Positions 1 through 11,314 of a stretch of DNA of 64,000 bases are shown here, one piece after another (the stretch's first letter is position 1; every line of letters starts with the position of its first letter). The translations under genes and the position numbers were made by a program. The notes under the pieces were generated by a model, which did no database searches, had not been told where the DNA came from, and worked only from the letters and a program-made list of their open reading frames with translations. The DNA is from Botryosphaeria dothidea (lineage: Eukaryota > Ascomycota > Dothideomycetes > Botryosphaeriales > Botryosphaeriaceae): positions 1,054,001-1,118,000 of the forward strand of contig WWBZ02000022.1 of assembly GCA_011503125.2 (NCBI GenBank), read 5' to 3'.

Positions 1-806
1 AGCCCCACTGGTATCACTGTACGAACAGAACTACATCCGTCGCGAGAAGAGAAGCAAAAAACCCACTATATGAAGCGAACAAAATCGATAAAACGCCAAG
101 TAGAGATCGAATCAAGGAGATTCGTTAGAGAAAGCGGTCGGAGGGTGGAAATATTAGAGGTGTAAGGTGAGTGATCGTAACATGTCGTTATCGTCATCCA
201 GAGAGAAAGCTTTCGATCGCCAGCGCCGTTTCGAGAAGGCAGCAGATAGGATGGGAAATCGGTTGTTTCGTGGAAGACGAGGAAAGAAAAAAGTAGAAAC
301 TGTAAGACCAGAAGAGAGTCGACTAGAATGGAAGAGGTCGGGAAGGAAAGACTGCCGTCAAAGTCACCTGAGAAAGGAGTCCAGACATTGGCAGATCGTA
401 CCTTCCCGAGATCCATTTAGCAGACTCGTCAGTTTCCGTTGCGGATCTACCCAGCAAAAGCTGCGAAGATCATAGTATGTACCAAAGGTGATCCTTTTCT
501 TTTTTTTCGGCTTCACCGGGCTCCAGTACCTCCTCACCGAGGTCTCGGAGGAGTCAATCCTCTACGAGCAAACTGCTTCTTTCGTGTTGTAGACTGTTTC
601 TTTCGTTCTGCAGACTTCTCCTTTCGCGTAAACTTCCACTTTGGCTACTGAAAAATTGATAAGCAAATTAGAAACCGGTTCCATAGTCCAAAAATGGTTT
701 TGTCGGAATTGTAAAAAAGGGGAATGTTGCTGGACCGTTAAAAGTCGTCGCAAAAAAATAGTTGGTCGAAGAGAAGTCGAGTGTTAATCGTCGAGAAAGA
801 GGGCCC
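1..806. other. Left-edge non-coding stretch
   Basis: I see no supportable gene here. Short open frames on both strands lack family resemblance, splice context and consistent composition. The right part is the 3' flank of the minus-strand gene ending at 807. Confidence 0.5.
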
Positions 807-1896
807 TTACGTATATCCTGGCGGACTGCCCTGACCTCCGTTGACGGTGCCGTGGAGCTTGCTTTCCATGAGGTGCAGGGTGGAGGGGAAGTAGGGTTCG
901 ACGCCGAAGTTGCGCAAGTAGGCGGCTGTCTTCTCGATACGCTTGATCTCGCGCTGGACAGGCCAGTCCTCGCCTTCATCAAAGCGACGGCGGACAACAT
1001 CCACCATTGCTTGATCGAGGCGGCCGTAGAAATCGCGACGTGCGGCAATGTCCTCGGCATCGCCAGTATCCAATCCTCCGTGCGAGTTGAGATTGCCGCC
1101 TAGCTTGAGGATCAGGTCGAATGCGTAACGTGGACCAGTTCGAAGTGACGCAAGGCGAGCAATATCGGGGAGGAACTTGGCCATTGCCGAAGCGAAGTGA
1201 GAAGCGGAGATGCTATCGTTCAGGTCATCCTGTAGACGGTGTAGATCGAAGTTGACGATGGTAATCTTGCGATCAAGCTGCGCGTTGAGGGTTCCGGCGG
1301 CAGCCGGATCGTCGCGATCCATTTGCTTCGCGATACTGGGAGGAACATCTGGGAGGTTATTTAGTACGCATGAACAGGAGCTGCTTTTTGTTGGGATGTG
1401 GTGTTTTACCCGGACGAAGGCCCCTCTTGTCAATCCACGAGTGAACCTCAGCTCTTTGCTGTTCGAGCGTCTCGATCCAGGCGTTGAGCTCTGCGACCTG
1501 GCTCTCCAGCTGGTCGATCCTGTCGGTGTAGGGCCTGACGGCTTCGTTGAAGGCGCGCGTCAGCAGATCGGGAGCGCCGATGGGATCCGGCTTCATGTGC
1601 ATGCCACCGCTCATGGGCATGCCCATGCCACCGTGTGAAGGATCCATGGGCGGCATAGCGTTGTGGCCAGTGGTCATTTGGCGTTGAGGGACGAAGGTCT
1701 CCTGGGGGCCGTTCTGGCGCGGATACATCTGGGTTTCTTTTTCGATGGGGGCGATGGACTCGTGAGTGCCGTTGACGGTGGGAGCGGAGTCACGGCGCGA
1801 GGAGGGCGGGCGTTCGTACTTCTCGAAGGTCTTGGACTGAGGTGAGTCGGATTCTTCGAGATAGGAGTTGGCTCGCGAGCGGCGCTTGAAGAACAT
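807..1896 (-). CDS. Conserved fungal coiled-coil protein of unknown function
   Basis: Two exons, 1896..1410 and 1348..807, give 342 residues. The 61-nt intron (donor GTAAAA, branch-like TACTAAAT, acceptor CCCAG) joins in phase 1 to give the junction LRP-DVPPSIAK. The start MFFKRRSRANSY is chosen because an in-frame upstream Met adds only a low-complexity leader. The N-terminal third is polar and disordered, with a Met/Gly/His-rich patch (MGMPMSGGMHMK). A heptad-like segment follows around residues 130-165 (TDRIDQLESQVAELNAWIE), then an alpha-helical C-terminal half. No enzyme motif, signal peptide or membrane segment is visible. I do not recognise a function. Gene structure is well supported; the role is unknown. 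Confidence 0.8.
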
Positions 1897-3106
1897 AGTG
1901 CGGAAACAAGAAGAGGGGAAGAGGAGCTTGGGGAGGAGCGGATGAGGAATTGGCTTTATTGCGGAATGATGAGCGGTCGCAATTGTGGCGGTGGAGCGGA
2001 CGAGGCCGAACAAATCTGGATGCGGTTACGAGGAGGTTGGGAGGAGTTGTGGTGGAAATATTGCGATGGCAGGCAAAAAGTGAGTGGCAGTGGTGGTGAG
2101 GCGATAGCGCAAGTGGTGAGGTGCGCGGCGGCCCAGCCACCCCGTCGACGGGTGGAAGAAGACGGCGGAACAGCCAAGCACACAACACCGGCGCCAACCA
2201 AAGCACCGGGAGACTTTGCAGCTGCACTATTCGCGCGGAGCACTCGGCGGCTGCAGCGAGCGATTGGAAGTGAGCAAAAATGAGGGCGCGAAAGGTAGAG
2301 CAGCAGCGGCAGCGTGCACACGGGCTCAAGTAAACCCCGCGGCCCAAAGCTCCCCCGTCGCGGGCCACCCGGCGGCCCCTGCCCGGGAGATCAGCGCCTA
2401 CAGCCACCACTTTTCTCGCGACTCTCAGCGCTCTCGCTCGGCCTCAGCAAGCAATACGAACAACAGCGGGACCCGTTCACATTGAAACATCGGGTCGCAG
2501 AAGACACTTCCGCTGAAGCGGACTCGTGCGACCCGCTCAAATTGCGCGCTACTCATGCACAATGCTCCATACATTGCGTCGTGCTGCCAACATCCCTGCT
2601 GTCTCCCGCTGCCGGGCCTGCCGTGCCCTGCTATTCCGCCGCATCTGTGCTTCGTAGGGTTCGACACGAGAAAGATGCGCCGAAAGCCATCTGCGCCAGC
2701 ATGACGACTGCAAGGGGGGCGGTTCGCTACCGCACCTCCCTATCTTTCCGGCCTGTCCGCCAGCGCGGGAACAATTGGCGCCGCGGCGGCGATCGTCTCT
2801 TACTTGCATGCGTTGCCTCAGTAAGAATGCTTGTGCCACTTCATCTCTACTTACAATAGGTCCACGATTCTGGACATCCGCTGCTGTCTCTGCCTATCAT
2901 TCCCTCCATATGCCTCAATTTCCATGACAACGAGAAGTATCTCACGGCAAGGGCCACATCACCGCATGCGTTGTTTGATCATGTACAAGATAACGTTTGC
3001 TAGTACTCTGACAATCGTACATTAGCCGCCCAATCCTTTTCCAATGCGAACCGTCTTTGCCAATCGATCCCCGAACGCCTGTCCCATGCCAAACCCCAAT
3101 CGTTAT
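1897..3106. other. Intergenic, promoter side of 807-1896 gene
   Basis: GC-rich 5' flank of the minus-strand gene ending upstream at 1896, followed by the 3' flank of the thymidylate synthase gene. Overlapping frames on both strands are low-complexity Arg/Ala/Ser translations of GC-rich DNA. I see no gene. Confidence 0.5.
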
Positions 3107-4159
3107 CTAGACCGACATCTTCATAGCAATCATCTTGTGCGGGTTGTAGTCCTTGACCTCAAAATCAGTAGCAGCCCAGCCATCGATGTTACCGCCCTTT
3201 TCCCTCTTGATTGAGAGCTCTGGGAAGTCCCTAGGCTCTCTCTCCAATTGCATTTTCAGTGCCTCGACATGATCGAGGTAGACATGCGCGTCACCCATGG
3301 TGTGAGTGAGCGATCCAGGCGTCAAATCACAAACGTGGGCCAACATGTGCGTAAGCAAAGCATACGACGCAATGTTGAAGGGAACGCCCAGGCCCATGTC
3401 ACAGGAGCGCTGGTAGAGCAGACAATGCAGCACGCCGCGCTCCTTCTCCTGCCTCTCTTGCGCTTCGCTGTTCTCTCCCCTCTTCGCACGGGGGAAGCTC
3501 ACGTAGAACTGCGCGAACATATGGCAAGGCGGCAGGGCCATCTTTTTTAGGTCTGCGGGGTTCCACGCGCTCATGATGATGCGACGGTCATAGGGCTTGT
3601 TCTTCAGCTTGTCAATCACGTCGGCCAGCTGATCCACGCCCTGCCCCGTATAGTCCGTCTTTGCGTCCACATATTCGGCGCCGAAGTGTCGCCATTGGAA
3701 GCCGTAGACGGGGCCAAGGTCGCCTTCCTCGCGGTGCGAGAGGCCGACGCTGTCGAGGAACTCGCGAGATCCATTGCCGTCCCAGATCTTGATGCCGGCC
3801 TCCGAAAGAGGCTTTGAGGATGTGATGCCGGCGACGAACCACAACAGTTCGGCGACAACGGCGCGAAGGAAGACACGCTTTGTGGTGAGGAGCGGGAGGA
3901 TTGGCGTGGCGGGTTCGTCGGGATTGGAGGAAGGCCGAGAGAGCGAGAAGCGCAATTGCGGAGGTGCGAAGATAGAGTATGTGCCGGTGCCTGTGCGATC
4001 AGGGCGATGCTCGCCGTTCGCAAGAATTTCGCGGATGAGGTCAAGGTACTGGTACTCTTCGTGGCGAGTAGAAGATGCCGCGGCGGCATTCACAGCAGGC
4101 TTAGCTGAAGCAGCAGGTTGTCCGGGAGAAATGACAGTTTCTATGGCAGCGGGAGACAT
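3107..4159 (-). CDS. Thymidylate synthase
   Basis: A single exon of 350 residues. It methylates dUMP to dTMP using 5,10-methylene-tetrahydrofolate and is the sole de novo dTMP source in most fungi. Visible family motifs are RPDRTGTGT (dUMP phosphate loop), [19 protein letters not shown], the catalytic cysteine Cys212 in [34 protein letters not shown] and the C-terminal KMSV. The N-terminal ~35 residues are a fungal Ala-rich extension. A charged insertion between QFYVSFP and LHCLLYQRS (about 24 residues, Arg/Lys/Glu-rich) is longer than the short insertion of yeast Cdc21. It is divergent from the 4449 gene across 289 bp containing four ACGCG cores, which fits S-phase control. Confidence 0.97.
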   Translation of the reverse strand: MSPAAIETVISPGQPAASAKPAVNAAAASSTRHEEYQYLDLIREILANGEHRPDRTGTGTYSIFAPPQLRFSLSRPSSNPDEPATPILPLLTTKRVFLRAVVAELLWFVAGITSSKPLSEAGIKIWDGNGSREFLDSVGLSHREEGDLGPVYGFQWRHFGAEYVDAKTDYTGQGVDQLADVIDKLKNKPYDRRIIMSAWNPADLKKMALPPCHMFAQFYVSFPRAKRGENSEAQERQEKERGVLHCLLYQRSCDMGLGVPFNIASYALLTHMLAHVCDLTPGSLTHTMGDAHVYLDHVEALKMQLEREPRDFPELSIKREKGGNIDGWAATDFEVKDYNPHKMIAMKMSV

Positions 4160-4448
4160 CTTGAAAAATTCTTGGGGTATCTTGCAAAAGGTAGAGGCAG
4201 AATCGAGTGTGTGCTCTTGAAGGTGAATGCGCGGGAGACGCGGCGCGCCGAAAACGCGCTACAGAGGGACGCGACGCGCCGCCATCGGCACTTGCCAAAC
4301 TCCGACGGTGGCCGTTGCCGATCAAAGGTAAACAGCCTTTGACGGCGCACCACGACTCGTCCAGAGCACATCTTCCCCACTCCCCCTGCAGTGCAGCTCA
4401 TCTATCAGAAACGAGCGGTCGGAATAAACGTCCCCATATGACAGAAAG
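4160..4448. promoter_or_regulatory. Divergent promoter with four ACGCG (MBF-type) cores
   Basis: The 289-bp space between the two divergent start codons holds four copies of ACGCG at 4238, 4254, 4269 and 4274, all within 41 bp. ACGCG is the core of the MCB element bound by the Mbp1-Swi6 type G1/S factor MBF, which controls thymidylate synthase in yeasts. The cluster is seen directly. MBF binding in this organism, and control of both flanking genes, are inference. Confidence 0.55.
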
Positions 4449-6160
4449 ATGCGTGATAACGACACCTTAAACCATCTTCTCACCGTTCTCCGAGACCGCC
4501 GCATCCCTTTGACACGCGATGACGTACAGTGGGCCTTCGAATCGGCGAAAACACAAAACGATGCGGTGGCCTGGGTTGAAGAGTATTTGCAATTCAACAC
4601 TCTACTGAGCAAAGAGGAACTTGAGCTGTAAGTGACGTTCTATGATGTGTTTCCTCACCCATTTATCTCACAGTTCCGAAGGTATGAAGCCCTGTGCGAG
4701 CAAGATGACGGTGTCAAGGACCGTAAAGATCTGCCTGATGTCCAGCCATTCCATGATGAGGACATTCGCGCTGCGATAGAAGCTTTGGAGTCTTCGACCG
4801 CTGCCATAGATCAGCAAACAAAGGCGCTTGAAGTCCAGATGGATGCTCTGCTCGAGCTTCGCACACAAAATACTGAGCCTAACAACGCAGTCAGAAGGAA
4901 ACTTGACGAACTCAAGAAGAAGAATGCCCAAGAAAAGGGGCAGCTGGATTTTGAGGTAGGCTGTCTCAAATTATTTCAAACAGCCATCTGATAGCAAGCA
5001 GGTCGAAGGATTATTGGAAGCCATCGGGGAGCGTGTCTCGTCTTCTCAGAAGCAGACGAAAGCGGCAACGTCTTTCCTGGCATCCACTATCAACGATCGC
5101 TTCACATCAGACGATAAGATGTTGTCTGCTTTGACCAAACTGTCCTCGAGGCTTGAATCGTCAACTGATGATCAATTTGATCCTCAAACCATCGAAAAAT
5201 GGTGCACCATGGTGGTGTCGCTTCGAGCAGCCAGCATCCGCACACGCGTCGACCGAATCTTCAAAGAAACGCTCCTGAAATGTGACGGCTCCGAGAAAAC
5301 TGGCCGTCCTGAAGAAGAAGCCCTTGCCGAAAAGGAAGCCCTGAAAGAGGAAATCGAGACCCTCCACGCCGAGATCTCTTCCGTTGCTCAGATGGGCGTC
5401 GAACAAGAGCTGCGTGGCCCAATCCTCCAAACACTCGAGCAAGGGCAGGGCCAACAAAAGCGTCTCCAAACACGCTGGCTCGACTACGCAAGTCCCACCA
5501 TGCCCTCAATTCTCAAAAATGGTCTTTCTAACGTCACATCAGATCCTCGCCTCCTTGGAATACATAACCAACCGCCTCCACCACTTCGCCGCCCACGCCA
5601 CCGACCTCCGCACCCTCGCCGCCGCCCTCGCGGAAATCAGCGCCCTCTTCACCGCTGCCTTGCCACCATCCACCGTCCCTCGCCCCTCCCCTTATAAGCA
5701 AGCCGCAGCTGCCCGCGCCCGCGCCAAGAGTAGCGCCGCCGCCTCCGTCGCCCTGTCCGCCGCCTCGCAGCAGCTGCTCCGCAAGGTGGACGTCTCGCTC
5801 ACAGCCACGGCGCCCCACCAGGCCCTCGCCAATGCGTCTGCCGACCGTCAGGCCCGTCTGCTTGCGCACATCGAGTCGAATCAACTGGCTGCCATCAATG
5901 CGGTGGAGGAAGCGGTTGGCGGGGGCGCAGTCGAGGTGCAGGAGATGCTGGCGACGCTGTTTGCGAACTCGGCGTTTGGGTCCGTAGGGGTGACGAGGCG
6001 GGAGGTGGAGGAGGGATTGAGGAACGTGGAGAACGGGATCGGGGAGGTGAGTAAGGTGATGCCCGAGGTGAAGGATAGGATGGAGGTGGCGGGGGTGGAT
6101 GGCAAGGGAAAGAGGAGGGAAAGGATGTTTGTGGGAAAGTGGAGTGGCGGTGATGACTAG
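4449..6160 (+). CDS. Candidate HAUS3-like augmin complex subunit
   Basis: Four exons, 4449..4627, 4682..4955, 5002..5487 and 5543..6160, encode 518 residues. All three introns agree in phase. The third uses a GC donor (GCAAGT) with a good CTAAC branch and CAG acceptor. The N-terminus resembles the HAUS3 N-terminal domain: a predicted helix, then WAFES, then VAWVEEYLQFNTLLSKEELELYEAL, matching the W-F-E-S / FLEWF / N-x-LS-x-EEL-x-x-Y pattern of that family. Long coiled coils follow (about residues 75-260), then helical segments. Augmin recruits gamma-tubulin to spindle microtubules and is kept in many filamentous ascomycetes. The assignment rests on remembered motif pattern and architecture; another coiled-coil spindle protein is possible. 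Confidence 0.6.
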
Positions 6161-7990
6161 GGCGTTGAAGATTGTTGCACGGAGGCGCTGCAACAGATTG
6201 TTGTAGTTTGGGCAGTTTATTGGGTTGAAGATTCCCTTCAGACCGACACGACTTGGATGATGATAGTGGGCCATTACACAAAAGCGAAAACGTGGCAAAA
6301 CAGAAACAAGTCGATAGGGATTGAATTCAGAAGTGCTGTTCAATACACGCAGGACGGCCTTCCCGCGACGGCCGATACTCTACGAGATGGGGTGTCTGAG
6401 CCAATTCCAACTACACTAAGACAGAAAACTACTTCATCCTTGTTGAAGAGTAGACTTAGAATATTTGGTTATATCCAAGCAACATGGATCACCAAGGGAC
6501 TTAATTCACTCCCGAAAAAGAAGTTGCCCCTGCGTAGAACAAGAGAAACCATTAGAATCTCTAGCAACGACAACACTGACAGCAAAAACATGCAAGACAC
6601 ACCCCAGAGTGGCGTCCAAGTCTCGGTCTCAACACTCGTTCAAAAGCCCGGGGGTAAGCGCGGTGGAGTGGCCGCTAAAGTTCCAGACTTCGCAAGCATG
6701 AAGAAAACCATCACTTGGGAAGACTTAGTGCCAAGGATATACCGGCCCAACGAAGTGGTCCCTATAAACCCTGGAGGTCTACTAGGCACATAGATACCTG
6801 GTGCACCACCGGGAATCATTTGTGATGGACGACCGATAGCTTGGGACGCCGACCCTCCCACCAAGACCAATAAAGATACTTCGAGTCTCGAATGTGGATT
6901 TGAATGGCAGATGTTCTCAAGGACCTCGCGTGAGCTTAAAAGAGACGCTCTGATTTTTTTCCGGTTCCGGAAGCTTCAGGAAGAAAGGGCCGAGCAGCAT
7001 TGTTCCATCACATGGTCAATGAGTGTCTATTCAGATGCCCGGAAGAGAAAGGTACGATTAACCAGCTTTCCAAAAAGGAAGATTGGATGCGTATCCAGTA
7101 GCGGAGGCAACGGAACTCTCTGATGGGATGGAAACATTGGGCCCACGAATATGTACGCAACAAGACATAATTGTTACCGGGACATCTTTGAGCGAACAGG
7201 ATGGACCTGGTAGTTTGTGAAGATTAGTTATGGCTGATGACGGTGCTCGAGATATTTGTATTCCCATAGAGATGATAGGGGTGAGCAAGAAACGAGCTTT
7301 GGCTTTCTCTCAGATAGTAGCTGTAGCGGAACAAGGAATATATACATGCGAAGATGACTTAAGGATGCAAATAATTGTTTTCGTAATAATTTCGTGTAAG
7401 GCGAACGAAGCTGCTTGGGTGTGTGTAAGACAATGGAAGTAGAAGCACTGAGGCAAGTACGTGAGCAAATATCAGCAGAGGATTTGGCGCAGCATTAGAA
7501 ACGGTCACACACACGTCCCAGCACAGACGGTGGGGAGATAAGGAGGTATTCTTTCAATGCTCAAGTTGTGGATGGCTATGATAACCAGGCGTGCTCAAAT
7601 TGAGGGAAATGGCAGATCTTTTATCTCTCTGACAGGGGACAGTAGCCCACCGAGCCTGTGCGCATGTCTGGAATTTGTCACTGAATATAGCAGAAGAGTT
7701 CGGTGTGCTGCACTGTGTGCACTTCAATACCTTTGGTCGATTTGTTAATATACTGCTATGACCTTAAAATATCAAGACGCACCTCGCCTCGAGCTACTTA
7801 TGAAACCAAATACTAACCTCCTGTAGTCAACTGTGGTTTTCCTGACCAAATGCAGTATCCAGAGCCGTAGGGAAGAGAAAATAAAGATTTCCGCCACCCA
7901 AATGCATCAAATCAGACACCACCAATCGAAACCATCCCCCATCACTCATCACGGTTTTTGCACCGCCTTCTCCGCCAGATGGCCACCAAT
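6161..7990. other. Intergenic, 1.8 kb, no gene seen
   Basis: Lies between the 3' ends of two convergent genes. Several short frames (for example 6257-6793) lack motifs or splice structure, and base composition is lower in GC than the flanking exons. No repeat or transposon feature is recognised. Confidence 0.45.
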
Positions 7991-9719
7991 TCACCATCCT
8001 TCGCGGTCCACGTCCACCTTCTTCTCCTTCGCCACCCACTTGTCTTGCTCCCTGACCAACACGTCGTAGAAGCCCCTGTCCCAGCCCACGCACTGTAGAT
8101 ACTCCCACCAAAGCCTCAATCCCGGCGGATCCGCCGCATCTTCATCGCCAAACGCCTTGAGCACGTCTTCCTTGGTCAGCTTCTCCACTTTCTTCCGTGC
8201 CTCGACCTCCCACTCCTTCAAGTCGCGCAAATGCCTGCCAACCTCCTTCCTGACCACATCGTCCTCGCCAGCTCCCGGCAGCGGTCCCCCGTATTCAGGC
8301 TTGGGCTCGAACGCCTTCATGAGCGCTTCGGTAACCCAGGTTGGGCGGGTTATGTCGGCCAACTGTTCCGCCCAGTACATCTTGATGGAGTTGGGCACCT
8401 GCTCAACAAGGCGGTCATAGTCGAGCTTGTCCGAGAAGCGCAGTTGATTGTACATGCCCATGTACACGTAGCCGTCGCGGCCACTGATAGCTTCGTCAGG
8501 AAAGTTGTGCCGACACGCCCATGCGGACCCGCTCACAAAGACGGGGACGTTGTCAAAGGCGTTAGCCGCGATGTCGCCATCCACGTCCTTTGGATTCTCC
8601 GGATTGAAGAAGGCGATGAGCTTGGCGCCGTGGGCGCCGGGCTCACGCGGTACGTAGGGGTCGCTAGGCGTATCAAGAAGGTAGTACGTGCGTGAGGGGA
8701 TGATGCTCGTGCCCTCGCTGACTGGGTGGTAGTAAAATCCCGGGCTCCACCACTTGCCGAGCAGGAACTTGCGCAGGAAGTCCCAGGAGAAGGTCTCCAT
8801 GACGGCAGGCTTGGGGATGGGGTGGGTGGCGTCGTCGGCCAACGGGCGAAGGTTGCGGATTGCAAGGGGCTGCCAGTTACCCGCGGACGACATGTGCGTA
8901 AACGAAGGATCCTCCGTGGAAGGGAGGGGAGTGTCGGGATGTGCGGGCGGCAAGGTCAAGGGCTCGTCTGATTGGCCTTCAATAGGCTTCGGGTTGACGT
9001 GAGAAACTGCACGGTTGGTAGCATGCTTGGATCCCAGAAGTCCGTTGGTTGGAGTGCTACTGCGAACAAACCAATAAGCCTTAGTAAAACATGAATGATC
9101 ATACAACCAACCTGGTCTGGTCCTGGTTCTGGCACACGGACTCAGCTTTAGGCGCGTTAGGTGAAGTGCCAATGGCAGAGGCCCTAACCGGAGTCAATGG
9201 TGGAGATGGTGGGCCTTCGATCTGCGTCTTAGCAGTGGCCGGCGAGAAGAAGTGAGCGTGAGATTTCAAGGCTCCAAGGAGACCGCAGGAGTTCTGCAGG
9301 CGCTGGCGGGTAGCTTCAACTTGTGAAAGGTCAATCTGCTTGGGAGGCTGGAAGGCGCCGACCGTGACCGTCCAACCGCCCTGCTTCAGCATCTCAATGT
9401 CCTTACGCAGACTGAGTATCTCCTCGTTGAAGAGGTCGGTCAGCTGATGAAGCTCAGACGCCCTGACCGTGATCTGCTCCTTTCCCTCATGCTGCGGCTC
9501 ATGTGGGACCACTGCAGTACTCGTGTCTTCGTTCGGAGAGTTGTAAGGCTGAGAAGAGGCGAAAGTGTCGCGAGTGCTTCGGTTGGTGAAGGCCTGGGGG
9601 TTGAAACTGCCTGCTGCTGGGTTGAGCAAACCAACAGAGGAACGAGAAGCCGCTTGCATGTGAGGAGCATGGCTGCTCTGTAGCATGCCTTTTGAGCGGT
9701 TGAGGTTGTTGTAGGGCAT
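7991..9719 (-). CDS. Fungal protein of unknown function (DUF6697-like), coiled-coil N-terminus
   Basis: Two exons, 9719..9112 and 9059..7991, encode 558 residues. The 52-nt intron has donor GTTGGT, a TTTTACTAAG branch region and acceptor TTCGCAG, and joins in phase 2 (DQT-S-STPTNG). Residues 1-90 are polar and disordered. About residues 95-125 form a short coiled coil (VRASELHQLTDLFNEEILSL). The conserved-looking core, about residues 280-480, contains SRTYYLLD, REPGAHGAKLIAFF, YMGMYNQLRFSDKLDYDRL and YWAEQLADITRPTWVTEALM. From memory this core resembles the fungal domain of unknown function DUF6697; I could not check that. No catalytic motif, signal peptide or membrane span is seen. Confidence 0.78.
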
Positions 9720-11314
9720 CGTGATGAGATGATAGTAAGTGATCTGACAGGTTGGCAAAGTCAGCTTTATCGGTGCCTTCAGGTGTGAAGAGCAAGCCGT
9801 CAGAGATGGGAGATAGGATGTAGCCTGATGGCAGATCGACTTTGATTTGTTGAAGTGAGTGATGTCGGAACACCGAGAAGGCCTCTGAGCTGCTCGTAAC
9901 ATGCATCGTGCGTGAGGGTGGACAAACCTTGGCGTGGACGCTTGAAGAGCTGGCACCTGCGCCTACCGTTGCAGATGGCTAACACTGATAAGAAGAAGGG
10001 TATGTGAAGAAGATGTTGGAGCCGAGGCAAGCGAAGCACCAAGATCAGAGCTGGTGGTTGTTGAGGATGTAGAAGATAGAGGGAGCGGGGTTGAGAGGGT
10101 GGACTTTTAAGCTGCCTGTTGGACCCTGAATACAGAAGTATCCACGAGATTGTCCTATTGTGCAGCTGCAATACGTCACTTGAGGATTGGGAGGAAAGAG
10201 CAGGTACAAATGCGAGTTTCTCACATGACACTTGAAGAAGCATTTTCTTGTTTCTTGCTTCACATCACCTCGTTCTCTTGCCTATGGCTCACAGCTGGAT
10301 TGTTCCAATTTATTAAGTCTTACCATGTTTTACGGGTTGAAGTCGCAGCGAGTGGCCGTGGCACCAAAATGGACACCCGCTCCTTTGTCTGAGAAGATAG
10401 TGAACTCCGGATCTGGTGAAGGCATTGTTGAAATATTGTAGGATTCTCCAAACGAAGATACGAAACAATACAGAGTTCTGCCATTCACAATGGCGACATA
10501 ATCCATTACTGCGGGTACATGTGCACGAAAATGCCCTCATACAGGGGGGGGGGGGGCCCTGTGGACCATCGCGAAAGCCGGCACCAAGGGTTTCTAACAT
10601 TTGGCCGAAGCTTGCAGGAGTGAATCCTGGAAGGAGATTGCTTAACGTTCAATGAGATAGCAAGGTAGACCGAGAAGCAACATCGGAAGTTTGATAGAAT
10701 AACGCGTTCAGAAGGTTGGAAGAAGAGAAACCTTCCTGGAATAGACTGCATTGCTCCAAGGGTACTCGGGCGAGATAAGGCGTGTCTACTCGCTGAAACA
10801 ATACGTTTTGCCCACTAATTTTGATCATATCTCAATAGCTGAGGCGGCAACCTAAACGTAAAAAAAGATATAGAAAGTAGCTTGCATGAATACGACGAGC
10901 TGAAAGCGACGCTTGAGTATGTGGCGTCCTGGTTTGTAGGACACGCTGTCGCACCGTGGCCAGCACGGAGCGATGGCCACGGCCTCTTTTCGAACCCGCC
11001 GTGTCGAATGTTCATGTTCAGGGACCGATGGTGTCGGAGGCGGTGGGTGACAAGGCAGAAGGTCTCCTGACGAGAATGGACGTGTAGGCGGTCAGGCTGG
11101 CAGGAAGGACACTAGGGCTTTGCAGAGTTTAGCGCGCTCGGACCCTGACTGATGACGCGCCTGCTGGTCGCGCCGCTCGGGGCACTTGTCGCTGAGATTG
11201 CTCGCTCGGTGCCAGGCACTTGTCCAACTCCAATGCAACCCTCCTGCGCCTGCGGTCCCCGACTTCCGGCCTCTCCTCCCCTTCGCCCACGAGTCCGGTC
11301 TTTTTAGCCCCATC
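9720..11314. other. Intergenic 1.6 kb with a 13-G tract
   Basis: Promoter side of both the 9719 (-) and 11315 (+) genes. It includes a 13-base G run at 10544-10556. Pyrimidine-rich stretches precede 11315. No coding region is supported. Confidence 0.5.
10544..10556. repeat. Homopolymer G tract (13 nt)
   Basis: An uninterrupted run of 13 G in intergenic DNA. It is probably length-variable between strains and error-prone in sequencing. Confidence 0.85.

Noticed and set aside
5534..6343. 269-codon antisense frame over the last exon of the 4449 gene
   Set aside because: Arises from biased codons of the sense exon; the sense product continues the coiled-coil protein with correct splice phase.
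6257..6793. 178-codon frame in the convergent intergenic region
   Set aside because: Low-quality start, no family pattern; I considered transposase or HET fragments and saw neither.
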